Assembly: GCA_946060685.1 (NCBI GenBank)
Contig: CAMGOT010000002.1
Coordinates: 1 to 52,548, forward strand
Source of the DNA: an uncultured Bacteroidales bacterium
GTDB lineage: Bacteria > Bacteroidota > Bacteroidia > Bacteroidales > Bacteroidaceae
Reading direction: 5' to 3'
DNA length: 52,548 nucleotides
Shown piece by piece: positions 36,753 through 47,141 of this stretch. Both the position numbers and the translations under genes were made by a program. Numbering within the stretch: position 1 is the stretch's first letter; the number at the start of each line of letters is the position of its first letter. Below the pieces are notes generated by a model. The model saw only the letters and a program-made list of their open reading frames with translations, did not search any database and was not told where the DNA came from.

Positions 36753-39512
36753 TTAGAAGAGCACTTTTTTGCCGTTTACGATGTAGAGTCCCTGAGTAGC
36801 ACGACTCACGCGACGTCCTGCGAGGTCGAAGATCGGAGTCTGGCTGGACTGGCCGAGAACATTGTTGATGCCAACGGGCTTCGTTTGGCCGTTGAGGGAG
36901 TAGATATAGTTGCCCTTGTTCAGCTCGTGCGTGCCGTTGAAGTCGCAAAGTTCACCGTATACCACCACTTCATCGCCAAGTTTCAGATAGTCCTCGACAG
37001 TGATATCCTCGCCGTTGATACCATAACCCTGGTAGACCTCCAGCTGGTTTTCCTCAGTGCCATCATCGCTGATGAAATAGATGGCGTTGGTATATTTTCC
37101 TGCGATGGACTGAATCTTGCTGACCTTACCCACGACGAATACCTTCTTGCTGAGGTCGCTGAGGGGATCGACAATCAGTTCATGAGCCTGTGCCACGGTG
37201 TAAGCCGTCTCGGGGGTGTTGCTGATGTCCTTCAGTTCAACTTCGCTGCCCACGAGTTCAACGTCGGTGACGATGACATTCACGTACTTGCCGCTGCTGG
37301 CATACATGGCAAAGCCCGTGATATCATAGGTGCTGCCATTGGAGAGGAGGGCCTTCAGTTCGTCGGCGGGATAGACGATGGAGCCGATGGCGGTTTCGGC
37401 ACCTTCCACCGTGACGTTGTAATAGTTGCCGGAGATATTGAGCGTTCCGCGGAACTTGATGAAGTCGATTTCAGGACTTGCCACCCAATCGTCGAGATCA
37501 GCACCCGTCATGACGGTAGGTGAGGGGTAGTTGACAGTCTCCTCGCCCAGTTTGGTCAGCGTAGCACTGCTGAACTGGTTGAAGCCTGCATAGGTGGAGA
37601 GTGCGCCCTCTACCTTCACCTTGTCGCCCACGGCGGCAGAGCCCTCGGTGTATGCCAGGGTCTTGAAGCAATAGATATAGCCGGTGGCATCTCCCAATAC
37701 GATGCTGGAACTGTTGGCGGCCACTACGGTGCCTTCCACCACGGCCTCTGTTCCGGCCTCGGCAGCCAGAGCCTCTGCTACGGTCATGGTCTTGATGTCG
37801 CCAGGCTCGTCGCCGCCTGCAGCTTCCACATTGGTGACAATGACATTCACATACTTCCCGCTGCTGACATACATGGCAAAGCCCGTGATATCATAGGTGC
37901 TGCCATTCGTCAGCTGAGCCTTCAGTTCGTCGGCGGGATAGACGATGGAGCCGATAGCGGTCTCGGCACCTTCCACCGTGACGTTGTAATAGTTGCCGGA
38001 GACGTTGAGCGTTCCGCGGAACTTGATAAAGTCGATCTTGGGACTTGCCACCCATGCGTCGAGATCAGCACCTGCCATGACGGTTGGTGTGGGGTATGCG
38101 ACAGTCTCCTCGCCCAGTTTGGTCAGCGTAGCACTGCTGAACTGGTTGAAGCCTGCATAGGTGGAGAGTGCGCCCTCTACCTTCACCTTGTCGCCCACGG
38201 CGGCAGAGCCCTCGGTGTATGCCAGGGTCTTGAAGCAATAGATATAGCCGGTGGCATCTCCCAATACGATGCTGGAACTGTTGGTGGCCACTACGGTGCC
38301 TTCCACCACGGCCTCTGTTCCAGCCTCGGCAGCCAAAGCCTCTGCTACGGTCATGGTCTTGCTGTCGCCAGGCTCATCGCCACCACCAGGCTCGTCGCCG
38401 CCTGCAGCCTCCACGTTGGTGACAATGACATTCACGTACTTCCCGCTGCTGGCATACATGGCAAAGCCCGTGATATCATAGGTGCTGCCATTCGTCAGCT
38501 GAGCCTTCAGTTCGTCGGCGGGATAGACGATGGAGCCGATAGCGGTCTCGGCACCTTCCACCGTGACGTTGTAATAGTTGCCGGAGACGTTGAGCGTTCC
38601 GCGGAACTTGATAAAGTCGATCTTGGGACTTGCCACCCATGCGTCGAGATCAGCACCTGCCATGACGGTTGGTGTGGGGTATGCGACAGTCTCCTCGCCC
38701 AGTTTGGTCAGCGTAGCACTGCTGAACTGGTTGAAGCCTGCATAGGTGGAGAGTGCGCCCTCTACCTTCACCTTGTCGCCCACGGCGGCAGAGCCCTCGG
38801 TGTATGCCAGGGTCTTGAAGCAATAGATATAGCCGGTGGCATCTCCCAATACGATGCTGGAACTGTTGGTGGCCACTACGGTGCCTTCCACCACGGCCTC
38901 TGTTCCAGCCTCGGCAGCGAGTGCCTCTGCTACGGTCATGGTCTTGATGTCGCCAGGTTCGTCGCCGCCACCAGGCTCTTCTCCACTCTGCGTCTTGACT
39001 AACGAGGCATCATCGATGATGGCGTTGGCCTTTGCTTTTTTTGATACCATGACAAGGATGGCAAGGCGTCCCTGCTGCTCAAGGGTGAAGGAGTACTCCA
39101 CCTTTGTCCATTCATTGCCGACGCTGCATTCGGTACCATAAATGTAAGAATTGGAGTCAGCCTTGTCGTTCTCGTCGACAGGCACGTAGCCCGGCCTTAC
39201 GTTTGTGGCCGCCTCTGCGTCGGCACTCTTTACATAGAAAGTGAAGAGGTAGGTTCCGGCCTCCAAGGTGAGTTCCTTATACGCCATGCGCTTGTTGCTG
39301 CTGGCTTTCGCAGCCTCCACGGCGTATTGTCCGTCATGGGCATCGGTGCTTTGTGTGAGAGTAGCACTGGATGCCGAAGAGGCAGACTTCCAGTTGACGG
39401 GCAGACCATCATCGGTCCAACTCTCGAAATCGCCGTTCTCCAGCAGGTTGCTCTGGGCACTCATGGAAAGAGCGGAGAGCACTGTGGCAAGAAAGAGTAG
39501 AAATTTCTTCAT
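36753..39512 (-). CDS. T9SS-secreted protein with N-terminal CBM-like domain and triplicated OB-fold-like modules (919 aa)
   Basis: Three about 190-aa units starting KTMTVAEALAAEAGTEAVVEGTVVA, divergent fourth module (VGKVSKIQSIAGKYTNAIYFISDD), C-terminal PIFDLAGRRVSRATQGLYIVNGKKVLF. Confidence 0.85.
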   Translation of the reverse strand: MKKFLLFLATVLSALSMSAQSNLLENGDFESWTDDGLPVNWKSASSASSATLTQSTDAHDGQYAVEAAKASSNKRMAYKELTLEAGTYLFTFYVKSADAEAATNVRPGYVPVDENDKADSNSYIYGTECSVGNEWTKVEYSFTLEQQGRLAILVMVSKKAKANAIIDDASLVKTQSGEEPGGGDEPGDIKTMTVAEALAAEAGTEAVVEGTVVATNSSSIVLGDATGYIYCFKTLAYTEGSAAVGDKVKVEGALSTYAGFNQFSSATLTKLGEETVAYPTPTVMAGADLDAWVASPKIDFIKFRGTLNVSGNYYNVTVEGAETAIGSIVYPADELKAQLTNGSTYDITGFAMYASSGKYVNVIVTNVEAAGGDEPGGGDEPGDSKTMTVAEALAAEAGTEAVVEGTVVATNSSSIVLGDATGYIYCFKTLAYTEGSAAVGDKVKVEGALSTYAGFNQFSSATLTKLGEETVAYPTPTVMAGADLDAWVASPKIDFIKFRGTLNVSGNYYNVTVEGAETAIGSIVYPADELKAQLTNGSTYDITGFAMYVSSGKYVNVIVTNVEAAGGDEPGDIKTMTVAEALAAEAGTEAVVEGTVVAANSSSIVLGDATGYIYCFKTLAYTEGSAAVGDKVKVEGALSTYAGFNQFSSATLTKLGEETVNYPSPTVMTGADLDDWVASPEIDFIKFRGTLNISGNYYNVTVEGAETAIGSIVYPADELKALLSNGSTYDITGFAMYASSGKYVNVIVTDVELVGSEVELKDISNTPETAYTVAQAHELIVDPLSDLSKKVFVVGKVSKIQSIAGKYTNAIYFISDDGTEENQLEVYQGYGINGEDITVEDYLKLGDEVVVYGELCDFNGTHELNKGNYIYSLNGQTKPVGINNVLGQSSQTPIFDLAGRRVSRATQGLYIVNGKKVLF
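37245..38945. repeat. Long tandem in-gene repeat (units about 549, 567 and 585 bp)
   Basis: Direct comparison; first two protein units differ by one residue (YASSGK/YVSSGK) outside the linker. Confidence 0.95.
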
Positions 39513-39587
39513 AGTGTAAAAAAAGTGGTTTTATTATGGGTTGTTGGTTTTGTTGCCGATGTTTCCTCGTTTTAGGATTTCCAACTG

Positions 39588-39595
39588 CAAAATTA
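39588..39595 (-). promoter_or_regulatory. -7 box TAATTTTG for the 36753-39512 gene
   Basis: caaaatta on + strand. Confidence 0.5.
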
Positions 39596-39714
39596 AGGTT
39601 TTATTTTCAGTTATGGCCATTCTGACATGAAGAAAACATGAAATCTTGCAACATGGGCATGGGTTTTGCCTGATGTTACGGCTCGAAATAGAAGGAGAGT
39701 GCATTGACTACGCT

Positions 39715-39764
39715 TGACAGCCCGCTTCCAAATGGCTTTCCGGCCAATTGGAAACGGGCTGTCA
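39715..39764. other. Long hairpin downstream of POT transporter gene
   Basis: TGACAGCCCGcTTCCAA ... TTGGAAaCGGGCTGTCA; no strong T run. Confidence 0.6.
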
Positions 39765-39819
39765 GTTCACTCCCCCTGCATTATGGGGAGGGGGCATTTT
39801 CAATTCATGCTATAGGATA

Positions 39820-41358
39820 TCAGGACACCTTCTCCAGCTTCTTGAGAATGGAGAAGATGAAAATGGCAGATACAAGACAGATGCCTGCCAGTACACTCCA
39901 GATAACGAAGAGAGGCATATTGGCACCCCACATCAGACCAGGAATCATCACGAGCTGGTTGCCGATAGCGGTAGCGGCAAACCACAGACCCATCATCAGA
40001 CCGGCATACTTGGGAGGAGCCACCTTGCTGACGAAGCTGATGCCGATGGGCGAAAGGAGCAGCTCGGCGAAAGTCAGCACGAGATAGGTGGTGATGAGCC
40101 AGTTGGCATCCACGCGTGCAACTTGCTCTCCAGCCTTGATGGCCTCTGCCTGGTCAACGGGAAGTGCCAGCCCCAGGGAGCCTACTGCCATAAGGCAGAA
40201 AGCGGAGGCTGCCACGAGCATGCCGATACCTATCTTCTTCGGACTGGAAGGCTCCATGCCCTTTCTGCCAAGCCAGGCGAAGAGGGCCACACTCACGGGA
40301 GTGAGGGCCACGACATAGCAGGGATTGAACTGCTGGAAGATGGGGGCCTTTACTTCTGTAGGACCGCTGAGCATACCATATTTCACGTAAAGGAAAGCTG
40401 CGGCAGCAATGATGACAAGTGCAGAAATGCCACGGCCCTTGGAAGTGGAACTTTGGAAAATGCCGAAAAGACCATAGACGATGAAGATGCACGCCACAAG
40501 ATTCGTCACATCGAAGGCCATAGCCTGAACCCCTTCGGAGGTGGTGGCGGTGAAGTCGCGGGCGAAGAGCGTCAGCGTGTTGCCGTTCTGATGGAATGCC
40601 ATCCAGAAGAAGATGACAACGGCAAACACGAGACAAAGGCAGATGATGCGTTCCTTGGTCTCTGCTGCTGACAGTTCAGGCTGGTTGGCATCTGCCTTTT
40701 TCGCTTTGTCGGCCTTCTTGCCTTCCTGTGCGATGACATGCTTATAGGTACCGCTGAAGGCATAATAAATGGCGATGGAGACGATAAGGCTGATGCAGGC
40801 TACGGCAAAGGCAAAATGGTAGGAGTCGGCCTCGCTGATGCCAAGATTTGTCTGTGCATATTCCATCACCTTGATGGCAGCCGTGGGGGCAAACATGGCA
40901 CCGATGTTGATGGCCATATAGAAGAGCGAGAAGCCGCTGTCGCGCTTGTCGGCAAACTTCGGGTCGTCGTACAGACGGCCTACCATAACCTGGAGGTTGC
41001 CCTTGAAAAGACCCGTACCAAGGCTGACGAGAATCAGTGCCAGACCCATGGAAGAGGCGGCAATGAGGTCGCTGCCAAGAGGGAGGGAGAGAATGAGATA
41101 ACCGATGAACATGATGAAAATACCCGTGGTCACCATACGGCCAAAACCGAAGCGGTCAGCAGCGATACCGCCAATGACGGGCAAAAAATAGACCATCATG
41201 AGGAATGTAGAATAAACACCACTGGCGAAACCCGTCTCCCAGCCGAAATTAGCCTGGAGGAAGAGGAGGAATACAGCCAGCATGGTGTAATAGCCAAAAC
41301 GCTCGCCCGTATTGGCCAGCGCGAGAGCCCATAAGCCCTTTGGTTGTCCTTCAAACAT
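39820..41358 (-). CDS. POT family peptide MFS transporter (512 aa)
   Basis: PKGLWALALANTGERFGYYTMLAVFLLFLQANFGW...YFLPVIGGIAADRFGFGRMV. Confidence 0.9.
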   Translation of the reverse strand: MFEGQPKGLWALALANTGERFGYYTMLAVFLLFLQANFGWETGFASGVYSTFLMMVYFLPVIGGIAADRFGFGRMVTTGIFIMFIGYLILSLPLGSDLIAASSMGLALILVSLGTGLFKGNLQVMVGRLYDDPKFADKRDSGFSLFYMAINIGAMFAPTAAIKVMEYAQTNLGISEADSYHFAFAVACISLIVSIAIYYAFSGTYKHVIAQEGKKADKAKKADANQPELSAAETKERIICLCLVFAVVIFFWMAFHQNGNTLTLFARDFTATTSEGVQAMAFDVTNLVACIFIVYGLFGIFQSSTSKGRGISALVIIAAAAFLYVKYGMLSGPTEVKAPIFQQFNPCYVVALTPVSVALFAWLGRKGMEPSSPKKIGIGMLVAASAFCLMAVGSLGLALPVDQAEAIKAGEQVARVDANWLITTYLVLTFAELLLSPIGISFVSKVAPPKYAGLMMGLWFAATAIGNQLVMIPGLMWGANMPLFVIWSVLAGICLVSAIFIFSILKKLEKVS

Positions 41359-41433
41359 AGATTTGTGTGTTTTGGGGGATTGTTAGTGATTGTTTGTTGT
41401 ATTATTGTGTGTTTTTTTATGCGGGGATAATAT

Positions 41434-41629
41434 TTAAGGGATGTTCTATAAATTAGTTTTTTATTCATTTAGAAAGTTTTATTATGCTTGGCCACTTTTC
41501 AGCCTCTCGCTTGTATCTTCCTATCCTTCAAACACTTACATAGCCCGCTATGTGCGCGTTTAAAGGATAGGAATCTACTGTGCGATAGTTCGAAAATTGT
41601 CTCAAGCTAATTTATAGAACATCCCTTAA
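41434..41629. mobile_element. MITE-like element (196 bp) with 26-bp TIRs
   Basis: Left TTAAGGGATGTTCTATAAATTAGTTT vs revcomp of right TTAAGGGATGTTCTATAAATTAGCTT; internal CCTATCCTT...CATAGCCCGCTATG...AAGGATAGG nested hairpin. Confidence 0.85.
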
Positions 41630-41788
41630 TGCGGAGATGATATGCCGGAGGGCTCCACGAAAAAAGAGCGTAGGGGGAACAGTGGCATATGCGCCCCCCC
41701 TTTTTATTGCAAATGGCAAGGTACTTTTTTTTGAGAGGGTTAATTCCTGCGGAGATTTCCCGTCAGGAAATGAAAACCGGGAGTATTC

Positions 41789-44650
41789 TCATTTTTTACA
41801 TGAGCAAAGTTCCGGCTTGAGGAATTTAGCCGTAAAACCCTTGTCCTGAGCCGCCACCTCCTCTGGAGTACCCTGTGCCACCACCTGCCCACCGCCACGT
41901 CCGCCTTCCGGCCCGATGTCGATGATATGGTCGGCCACCTTCACCACATCAAGGTTATGCTCGATGACGATGACGGTATTGCCTTTTTCCACCAAACGCT
42001 GCAACACGCCGAGCAGGATGCGGATATCCTCAAAATGCAAGCCCGTGGTAGGCTCATCGAGGATAAACACGGTTCTGCCCGTGTCGCGCTTCGAGAGTTC
42101 CGTCGCCAACTTCACACGTTGGCTCTCGCCACCCGACAGCGTGGTGGACGATTGTCCGAGGCGTATATAGCCCAGTCCCACTTCCTGAAGGGTCTTGATT
42201 TTCTGGAGGATGACGGGTACATGCTCAAAGAACTCTACCGCCTGATTGATGGTCATATCCAGCACGTCGGCGATACTCTTCCCCTTATAGCGCACCTCCA
42301 GCGTTTCGCGGTTATAGCGCCGGCCACGGCAAGCCTCACATAACACATAGACATCGGGCAGGAAGTTCATTTCGATGGTCTTGTAGCCATTGCCCTTGCA
42401 CGTTTCGCAACGCCCGCCTTTGACATTGAAAGAAAAGCGCCCGGGCTTGTATGCCCGCATCTTCGATTCCGGCAAGGCAGAGAAGAGATTGCGGATGTCA
42501 TTGAATACACCCGTATAGGTGGCAGGATTGGAACGAGGCATACGCCCGATGGGGCTTTGGTCGACGGCCACCACCTTGTCGATATGCTCCAGACCTTCGA
42601 TGGAATCGTAGGAAAGCGGCTCGCGCAAAGAGCGGTAGAAGTGCTGGCTGAGGATAGGAAGCAGGGTGTCGTTGATTAGGGTCGACTTGCCGCTGCCGGA
42701 CACTCCCGTGACGCAGGTCAGTGTACCGAGGGGGAAACTAACGCTGATATTGCGCAAGTTGTTGCCCTTACACCCCTTCAGCGTGAGGAAGTTGCCGTTG
42801 CCCTTGCGCCGGACAGCAGGCACTTCGATGCTGTGGGTACCGTTCAGATAGCCGGAGGTCAGCGTGTCATGGCGCAGCATTTCCTGGGGTGTGCCTTGAA
42901 ACACCACTTCACCACCCTTGCGGCCTGCCCTCGGGCCGATGTCCACGATATAGTCGGCAGCCAGCATCATATCGCGGTCATGTTCTACGACGACGACCGT
43001 ATTTCCACCATCGCGCAGTTGCTTCAGACTGTCAATCAGACGGACATTGTCGCGTTGGTGCAGTCCGATGCTGGGCTCGTCAAGGATATAGAGTACATTC
43101 ACCAACTGCGATCCAATCTGAGTGGCAAGCCGAATGCGCTGGCTCTCACCGCCCGAAAGCGTCATCGTGGCACGCGACAGACTGAGATAGTCCAGTCCGA
43201 CATTCAGCAGAAAACGCAGTCGAGTGCGGATTTCCTTCAGTATCTCGGTGGCCACGGCACGCTCTCGCGTCTCCAATTTTTCCTCGATACCATCGAAGAA
43301 ATCATACAGTTCGCCCAAATCCATCGCGCTCAGTTCCCCGATATTCTTTCCCCCGAAACGATAGGACAAGGCTTCGCGGTTCAGACGGGTGCCATGGCAG
43401 TGCGGACAAGTCACTTCCTTCGAGAACTGCTCTGCCCAGCGTTGTGCGGCAGCCGACATCTCCACATCAGCCATCTGCTGCACATACTTCGCCAGGCCAT
43501 CGTAACTGACGTAATAGTCCTCGTCGGCTCCGGTGGCGGAGGCAGGAATCCGCACGGCCTCATTGCTGCCGTTGATAATCTCGTCGATCGCTTCCTCCGG
43601 CAATTCGCTCACGGGCGTGTCGCGGTCGGCATCATATTTCTGCAGCACAGCCTCGATTTTCCAGAATATCAGGTTGTTTCGCCATTTTCCCAAAGGTTCC
43701 ATAGCCCCTTCCCGAATGCTCTTTGAAGGGTCAGGACACACCTTCTGGATGTCCATGGCATGAAGAAATCCCAATCCCTTACATTTAGGACATGCCCCCA
43801 GCGTTGAGTTGAAGGAAAAGATATTGGGTGCAGGTTCGCGATAGGCGATTCCTGTGACGGGACACATGAGCCTTCGGCTGTAATAGCGTACTGCCTGCGT
43901 TTCCGCATCCAGGATAAGCAGCAGTCCGTCGCCCTGGTCGAGGGTTTTCGTCACGGATTGCTGCAAGCGTTCGCCATCCTTGGCGTGAACGCGGAGTTTG
44001 TCGATCACCACCTCTATATCGTGCGTCCTGTAGCGGTCCAGTTTCATCCCGCGTTCCACCATCTTCAGTTCTCCGTCCACACGCACGTGAATGAAGCCTT
44101 TGCGAAGTATCGTTTCGAACATTTCACGATAGTGACCCTTGCGATTCTGCACCAAAGGAGCCAGGAGATAGATGCGCCGGTCGGCATAGTCGCGCAAAAT
44201 CATGTCGACGATTTTCTCCTCCGTATATTTCACCATGCGCTCTCCGCTGAGGTAGGAGTAGGCTGTTCCTGCACGGGCAAAGAGCAATCGGAGGAAATCA
44301 TAGACTTCCGTGACGGTGCCCACCGTGGAGCGGGGATTCTTGTTGGTGGTCTTCTGCTCGATACTGATGACGGGCGAGAGTCCTGTGATCTTGTCCACAT
44401 CCGGCCGCTCCAAGTTTCCGAGAAAATTGCGGGCATAGGCGGAAAAGGTCTCGATATATCTGCGCTGTCCTTCGGCATACAAAGTGTCGAAGGCAAGACT
44501 GGACTTTCCACTGCCTGAGAGTCCGGTGATGACGGTGAGTTGTCGGCGTGGAAGTGTCACGTCGATGTTCTTGAGATTGTGAACGCGTGCGCCCCACACC
44601 TCAATGTTGCCGTAATTATGCGGGTTGTTATGCTTGTTGTCTTCTGCCAT
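41789..44650 (-). CDS. uvrA: Excinuclease ABC subunit UvrA (953 aa)
   Basis: Walker motifs [25 protein letters not shown] and [17 protein letters not shown], zinc-finger cysteines, [17 protein letters not shown]. Confidence 0.95.
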   Translation of the reverse strand: MAEDNKHNNPHNYGNIEVWGARVHNLKNIDVTLPRRQLTVITGLSGSGKSSLAFDTLYAEGQRRYIETFSAYARNFLGNLERPDVDKITGLSPVISIEQKTTNKNPRSTVGTVTEVYDFLRLLFARAGTAYSYLSGERMVKYTEEKIVDMILRDYADRRIYLLAPLVQNRKGHYREMFETILRKGFIHVRVDGELKMVERGMKLDRYRTHDIEVVIDKLRVHAKDGERLQQSVTKTLDQGDGLLLILDAETQAVRYYSRRLMCPVTGIAYREPAPNIFSFNSTLGACPKCKGLGFLHAMDIQKVCPDPSKSIREGAMEPLGKWRNNLIFWKIEAVLQKYDADRDTPVSELPEEAIDEIINGSNEAVRIPASATGADEDYYVSYDGLAKYVQQMADVEMSAAAQRWAEQFSKEVTCPHCHGTRLNREALSYRFGGKNIGELSAMDLGELYDFFDGIEEKLETRERAVATEILKEIRTRLRFLLNVGLDYLSLSRATMTLSGGESQRIRLATQIGSQLVNVLYILDEPSIGLHQRDNVRLIDSLKQLRDGGNTVVVVEHDRDMMLAADYIVDIGPRAGRKGGEVVFQGTPQEMLRHDTLTSGYLNGTHSIEVPAVRRKGNGNFLTLKGCKGNNLRNISVSFPLGTLTCVTGVSGSGKSTLINDTLLPILSQHFYRSLREPLSYDSIEGLEHIDKVVAVDQSPIGRMPRSNPATYTGVFNDIRNLFSALPESKMRAYKPGRFSFNVKGGRCETCKGNGYKTIEMNFLPDVYVLCEACRGRRYNRETLEVRYKGKSIADVLDMTINQAVEFFEHVPVILQKIKTLQEVGLGYIRLGQSSTTLSGGESQRVKLATELSKRDTGRTVFILDEPTTGLHFEDIRILLGVLQRLVEKGNTVIVIEHNLDVVKVADHIIDIGPEGGRGGGQVVAQGTPEEVAAQDKGFTAKFLKPELCSCKK

Positions 44651-44733
44651 GAGATATTCTGCTATGATGAAAAAAACAGCGTTTTCATCGTCGGCAAACA
44701 GGTGTTTGGAAATCAGAACACCCCTTAATAGCC

Positions 44734-45456
44734 TTACATGCCTCCACCTGTAGTCCCCTCCTTGTACCCTCGGAGCAGGTTGATGGTTTTCTTATAATTG
44801 TATTTCAGTCCGTCGGCACCTCTTGCATTGATGATGAGATAGTAGGCTCCATCTGGTGCCTGGTGTCCTCCCTTCCCGTTCATCGTCCCGTCCCATCCGT
44901 CGGCAGGGTCGTCCCATTCATAGAGCTTACGTCCGCTCCGGCTGAACACTGCGGCATGAAATTCCACGATACTCTCATAGCCCTCTTTCACCCTGAACAC
45001 ATCGTTGATGCCATCGCCATTTGGCGTGAAGGCATTCGGCACTTCCAGTTTGCTCTCCGCAATGTTGATGACAAAGGGCTCGTCCATCTCGTATTCCAGC
45101 GTATCGCCGTCGGCAGAGAACGTCACATAAAGGTTCACGTAGGATGTACCGCTTTTCAAAAAGCGGTATTCCGTGTTCTCCTCAAAGCGCGTCAGATAGG
45201 GTGTGGCACTGCCATCGGTCAGGAATCTCCACTCATAGCGTGCCTCATAGCGCCCCAGATGTTCGGGACGCGCCTCAAAACGAACGGCAAAGGGAGCACC
45301 TCCTGAATAACTGGTGGCATCCTCCACCTCCTGCCCATCCTCATCTATATATATCATTACGGGCGACACCGTGGGGTATTCCTCATCGTCCGCAGCCCGG
45401 AGGACGACAGACAACGAAGTCAAGAACAATAGCAACAGCAGACGTAGTTTTGACAT
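44734..45456 (-). CDS. Protein with T9SS type B (gliding-motility CHU_C-like) C-terminal domain (240 aa)
   Basis: VPNAFTPNGDGINDVFRVKEGYESIVEFHAAVFSRSGRKLYEWDDPADGWDGTMNGKGGHQAPDGAYYLIINA. Confidence 0.88.
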   Translation of the reverse strand: MSKLRLLLLLFLTSLSVVLRAADDEEYPTVSPVMIYIDEDGQEVEDATSYSGGAPFAVRFEARPEHLGRYEARYEWRFLTDGSATPYLTRFEENTEYRFLKSGTSYVNLYVTFSADGDTLEYEMDEPFVINIAESKLEVPNAFTPNGDGINDVFRVKEGYESIVEFHAAVFSRSGRKLYEWDDPADGWDGTMNGKGGHQAPDGAYYLIINARGADGLKYNYKKTINLLRGYKEGTTGGGM

Positions 45457-45477
45457 AATTCATGGAATTTCGAACCG

Positions 45478-45485
45478 CAAAAGTA
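45478..45485 (-). promoter_or_regulatory. -7 box TACTTTTG for the CHU_C-domain gene
   Basis: caaaagta on + strand. Confidence 0.45.
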
Positions 45486-45525
45486 CGACAATAACGACGA
45501 AATACAAAAAATATGGGGTCATTTC

Positions 45526-45556
45526 TTTGGTTTTAACATCCTATTTGCTAAATTTG
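45526..45556 (+). promoter_or_regulatory. Promoter TTTG-N19-TAAATTTG for the tRNA
   Basis: Exact -33/-7 match with 19-nt spacer, about 10 nt before the tRNA 5-prime end. Confidence 0.8.
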
Positions 45557-45566
45557 CACCCAAAAT

Positions 45567-45647
45567 GCGCTTGTGGCGAAATGGTAGACGCGCCAGACTT
45601 AGGATCTGGTGTCTCGCGACGTAGGGGTTCGAGTCCCCTCAAGCGCA
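45567..45647 (+). tRNA. tRNA-Leu (anticodon TAG)
   Basis: Acceptor GCGCTTG/CAAGCGC; anticodon arm CCAGA-CTTAGGA-TCTGG; T arm GGGGTTCGAGTCCCC; variable arm present. Confidence 0.93.
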
Positions 45648-45657
45648 CGACTCCTGC

Positions 45658-45700
45658 GAGGTAACTGCCGGTTCTTCAAGTGCCCGCGGTTACCTTTTTT
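45658..45700 (+). terminator. Terminator after tRNA-Leu
   Basis: AGGTAACTGC...GCGGTTACCT then TTTTTT. Confidence 0.65.
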
Positions 45701-45867
45701 CGTTTGACGAAAAGGGCTTCATAAAAAAGAGAAGCGGGCATCGCACGCCCCCCTGCCTGCCGTCCTCCCTTCTATGCAGGATATGAGATTTTCCCAATAG
45801 GACTTGCCGCACCTGCGACTCTCCGTTCTATTGGCCACCCTACCTTCCATACTATGACTTCCCGTCT

Positions 45868-47115
45868 ATGAATCAGAACAGTTTATATGAGGTTATGGCT
45901 CCCGTCGGTTCTCGCGAATGTCTGGCGGCAGCATTGAAAGCCGGTGCCGACTCGGTATACTTCGGTATCGAGGCACTCAATATGCGTGCCCATTCTGCCA
46001 GCCGCTTCACAAAGGCTGATTTGGCAGAGATTGCTGCCCAGTGCCGTGAACAAGGCGTGAAGACCTACCTTACCGTCAACACCATCATCTATGGTGAGGA
46101 TCTGGACCAGATGCGCGACATCTGCGATGCGGCCAAGGCGGCAGGCATCAGTGCCGTCATTGCCGCCGATGTGGCGGTTTTGGCCTATTGCAGAACGATA
46201 GGGCAGGAAGTACATCTCTCCACCCAACTGAACATCTCCAATGCCGAGGCTTTAAAGTTTTATGCCGAATATGCCGATGTGGTGGTGCTGGCTCGCGAGC
46301 TTCGCCTGCAGCAGGTGCGCGATATTGCCGACGTCATTGAACGGGAGAACATCTGTGGCCCCTCCGGCGAGCGGGTACGCATCGAGATGTTCTGTCATGG
46401 TGCCCTCTGCATGGCGGTGAGCGGAAAGTGCTATCTCTCGCTCGACAATGCCGGACGCTCGGCCAATCGTGGGGAGTGCATGCAAATTTGCAGGAGAGGA
46501 TATACCGTGCGCGATCGGGAGACGGGCATGGAACTCGACATTGACGGCAAGTACATCATGTCGCCCAAGGATTTGAAAACTATCGGTTTCATCGATAAAA
46601 TGATGCGCGCTGGCGTTACGGTCTTCAAGATTGAAGGGCGTGCGCGCAGCGCGGAATACGTTTACACCGTAGTGAAGTGCTATAAGGAGGCTATCGCCAG
46701 TGTGCTCGACGGAACATTCTCCAAGGAGAAGATAGCAGCTTGGGACGAGCGGCTGTCGCGCGTATTCAACCGCGGATTCTGGGACGGCTACTATCTGGGG
46801 CAGCGACTGGGCGAGTGGAGCCAGCAGTATGGCAGCAGTGCGACGGAGAAGAAGGTATATATCGGCAAGGGGCAGAAATACTTCTCGAAACTTGGTGTGG
46901 CAGAATTCTACATCGAAACGGGAGAATTCCGTCCCGGCGACCGCCTGCTCATCATCGGTCCTACCACAGGTGCTCTTTATGTAAGTCCTGAGAGCGTGCA
47001 TGCCGACAGCGGACCTGTGGAAGTGGCACGAAAGGGGATGCGCGTGGCCATTCCCGTCCCCGAAAAAGTGCGCCCCTCCGACAAGCTGTACAAACTCGTG
47101 CCCAGCGAGTTCTAA
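45868..47115 (+). CDS. Peptidase U32 family protein (TrhP/YegQ-like)
   Basis: YEVMAPVGSRECLAAALKAGADSVYFGIEALNMRAHSASRF; RIEMFCHGALCMAVSGKCYLSLDNAGRSANRGECMQICRRGY. Confidence 0.88.
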   Translation: MNQNSLYEVMAPVGSRECLAAALKAGADSVYFGIEALNMRAHSASRFTKADLAEIAAQCREQGVKTYLTVNTIIYGEDLDQMRDICDAAKAAGISAVIAADVAVLAYCRTIGQEVHLSTQLNISNAEALKFYAEYADVVVLARELRLQQVRDIADVIERENICGPSGERVRIEMFCHGALCMAVSGKCYLSLDNAGRSANRGECMQICRRGYTVRDRETGMELDIDGKYIMSPKDLKTIGFIDKMMRAGVTVFKIEGRARSAEYVYTVVKCYKEAIASVLDGTFSKEKIAAWDERLSRVFNRGFWDGYYLGQRLGEWSQQYGSSATEKKVYIGKGQKYFSKLGVAEFYIETGEFRPGDRLLIIGPTTGALYVSPESVHADSGPVEVARKGMRVAIPVPEKVRPSDKLYKLVPSEF

Positions 47116-47141
47116 CATGAAAAATTTACTATACCATAAAC

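Noticed and set aside
44712-44729. CAGAACACCCCTTAATA as another MITE end
   Set aside because: Resembles the 41434 right TIR over about 15 nt but no partner inverted repeat was found nearby
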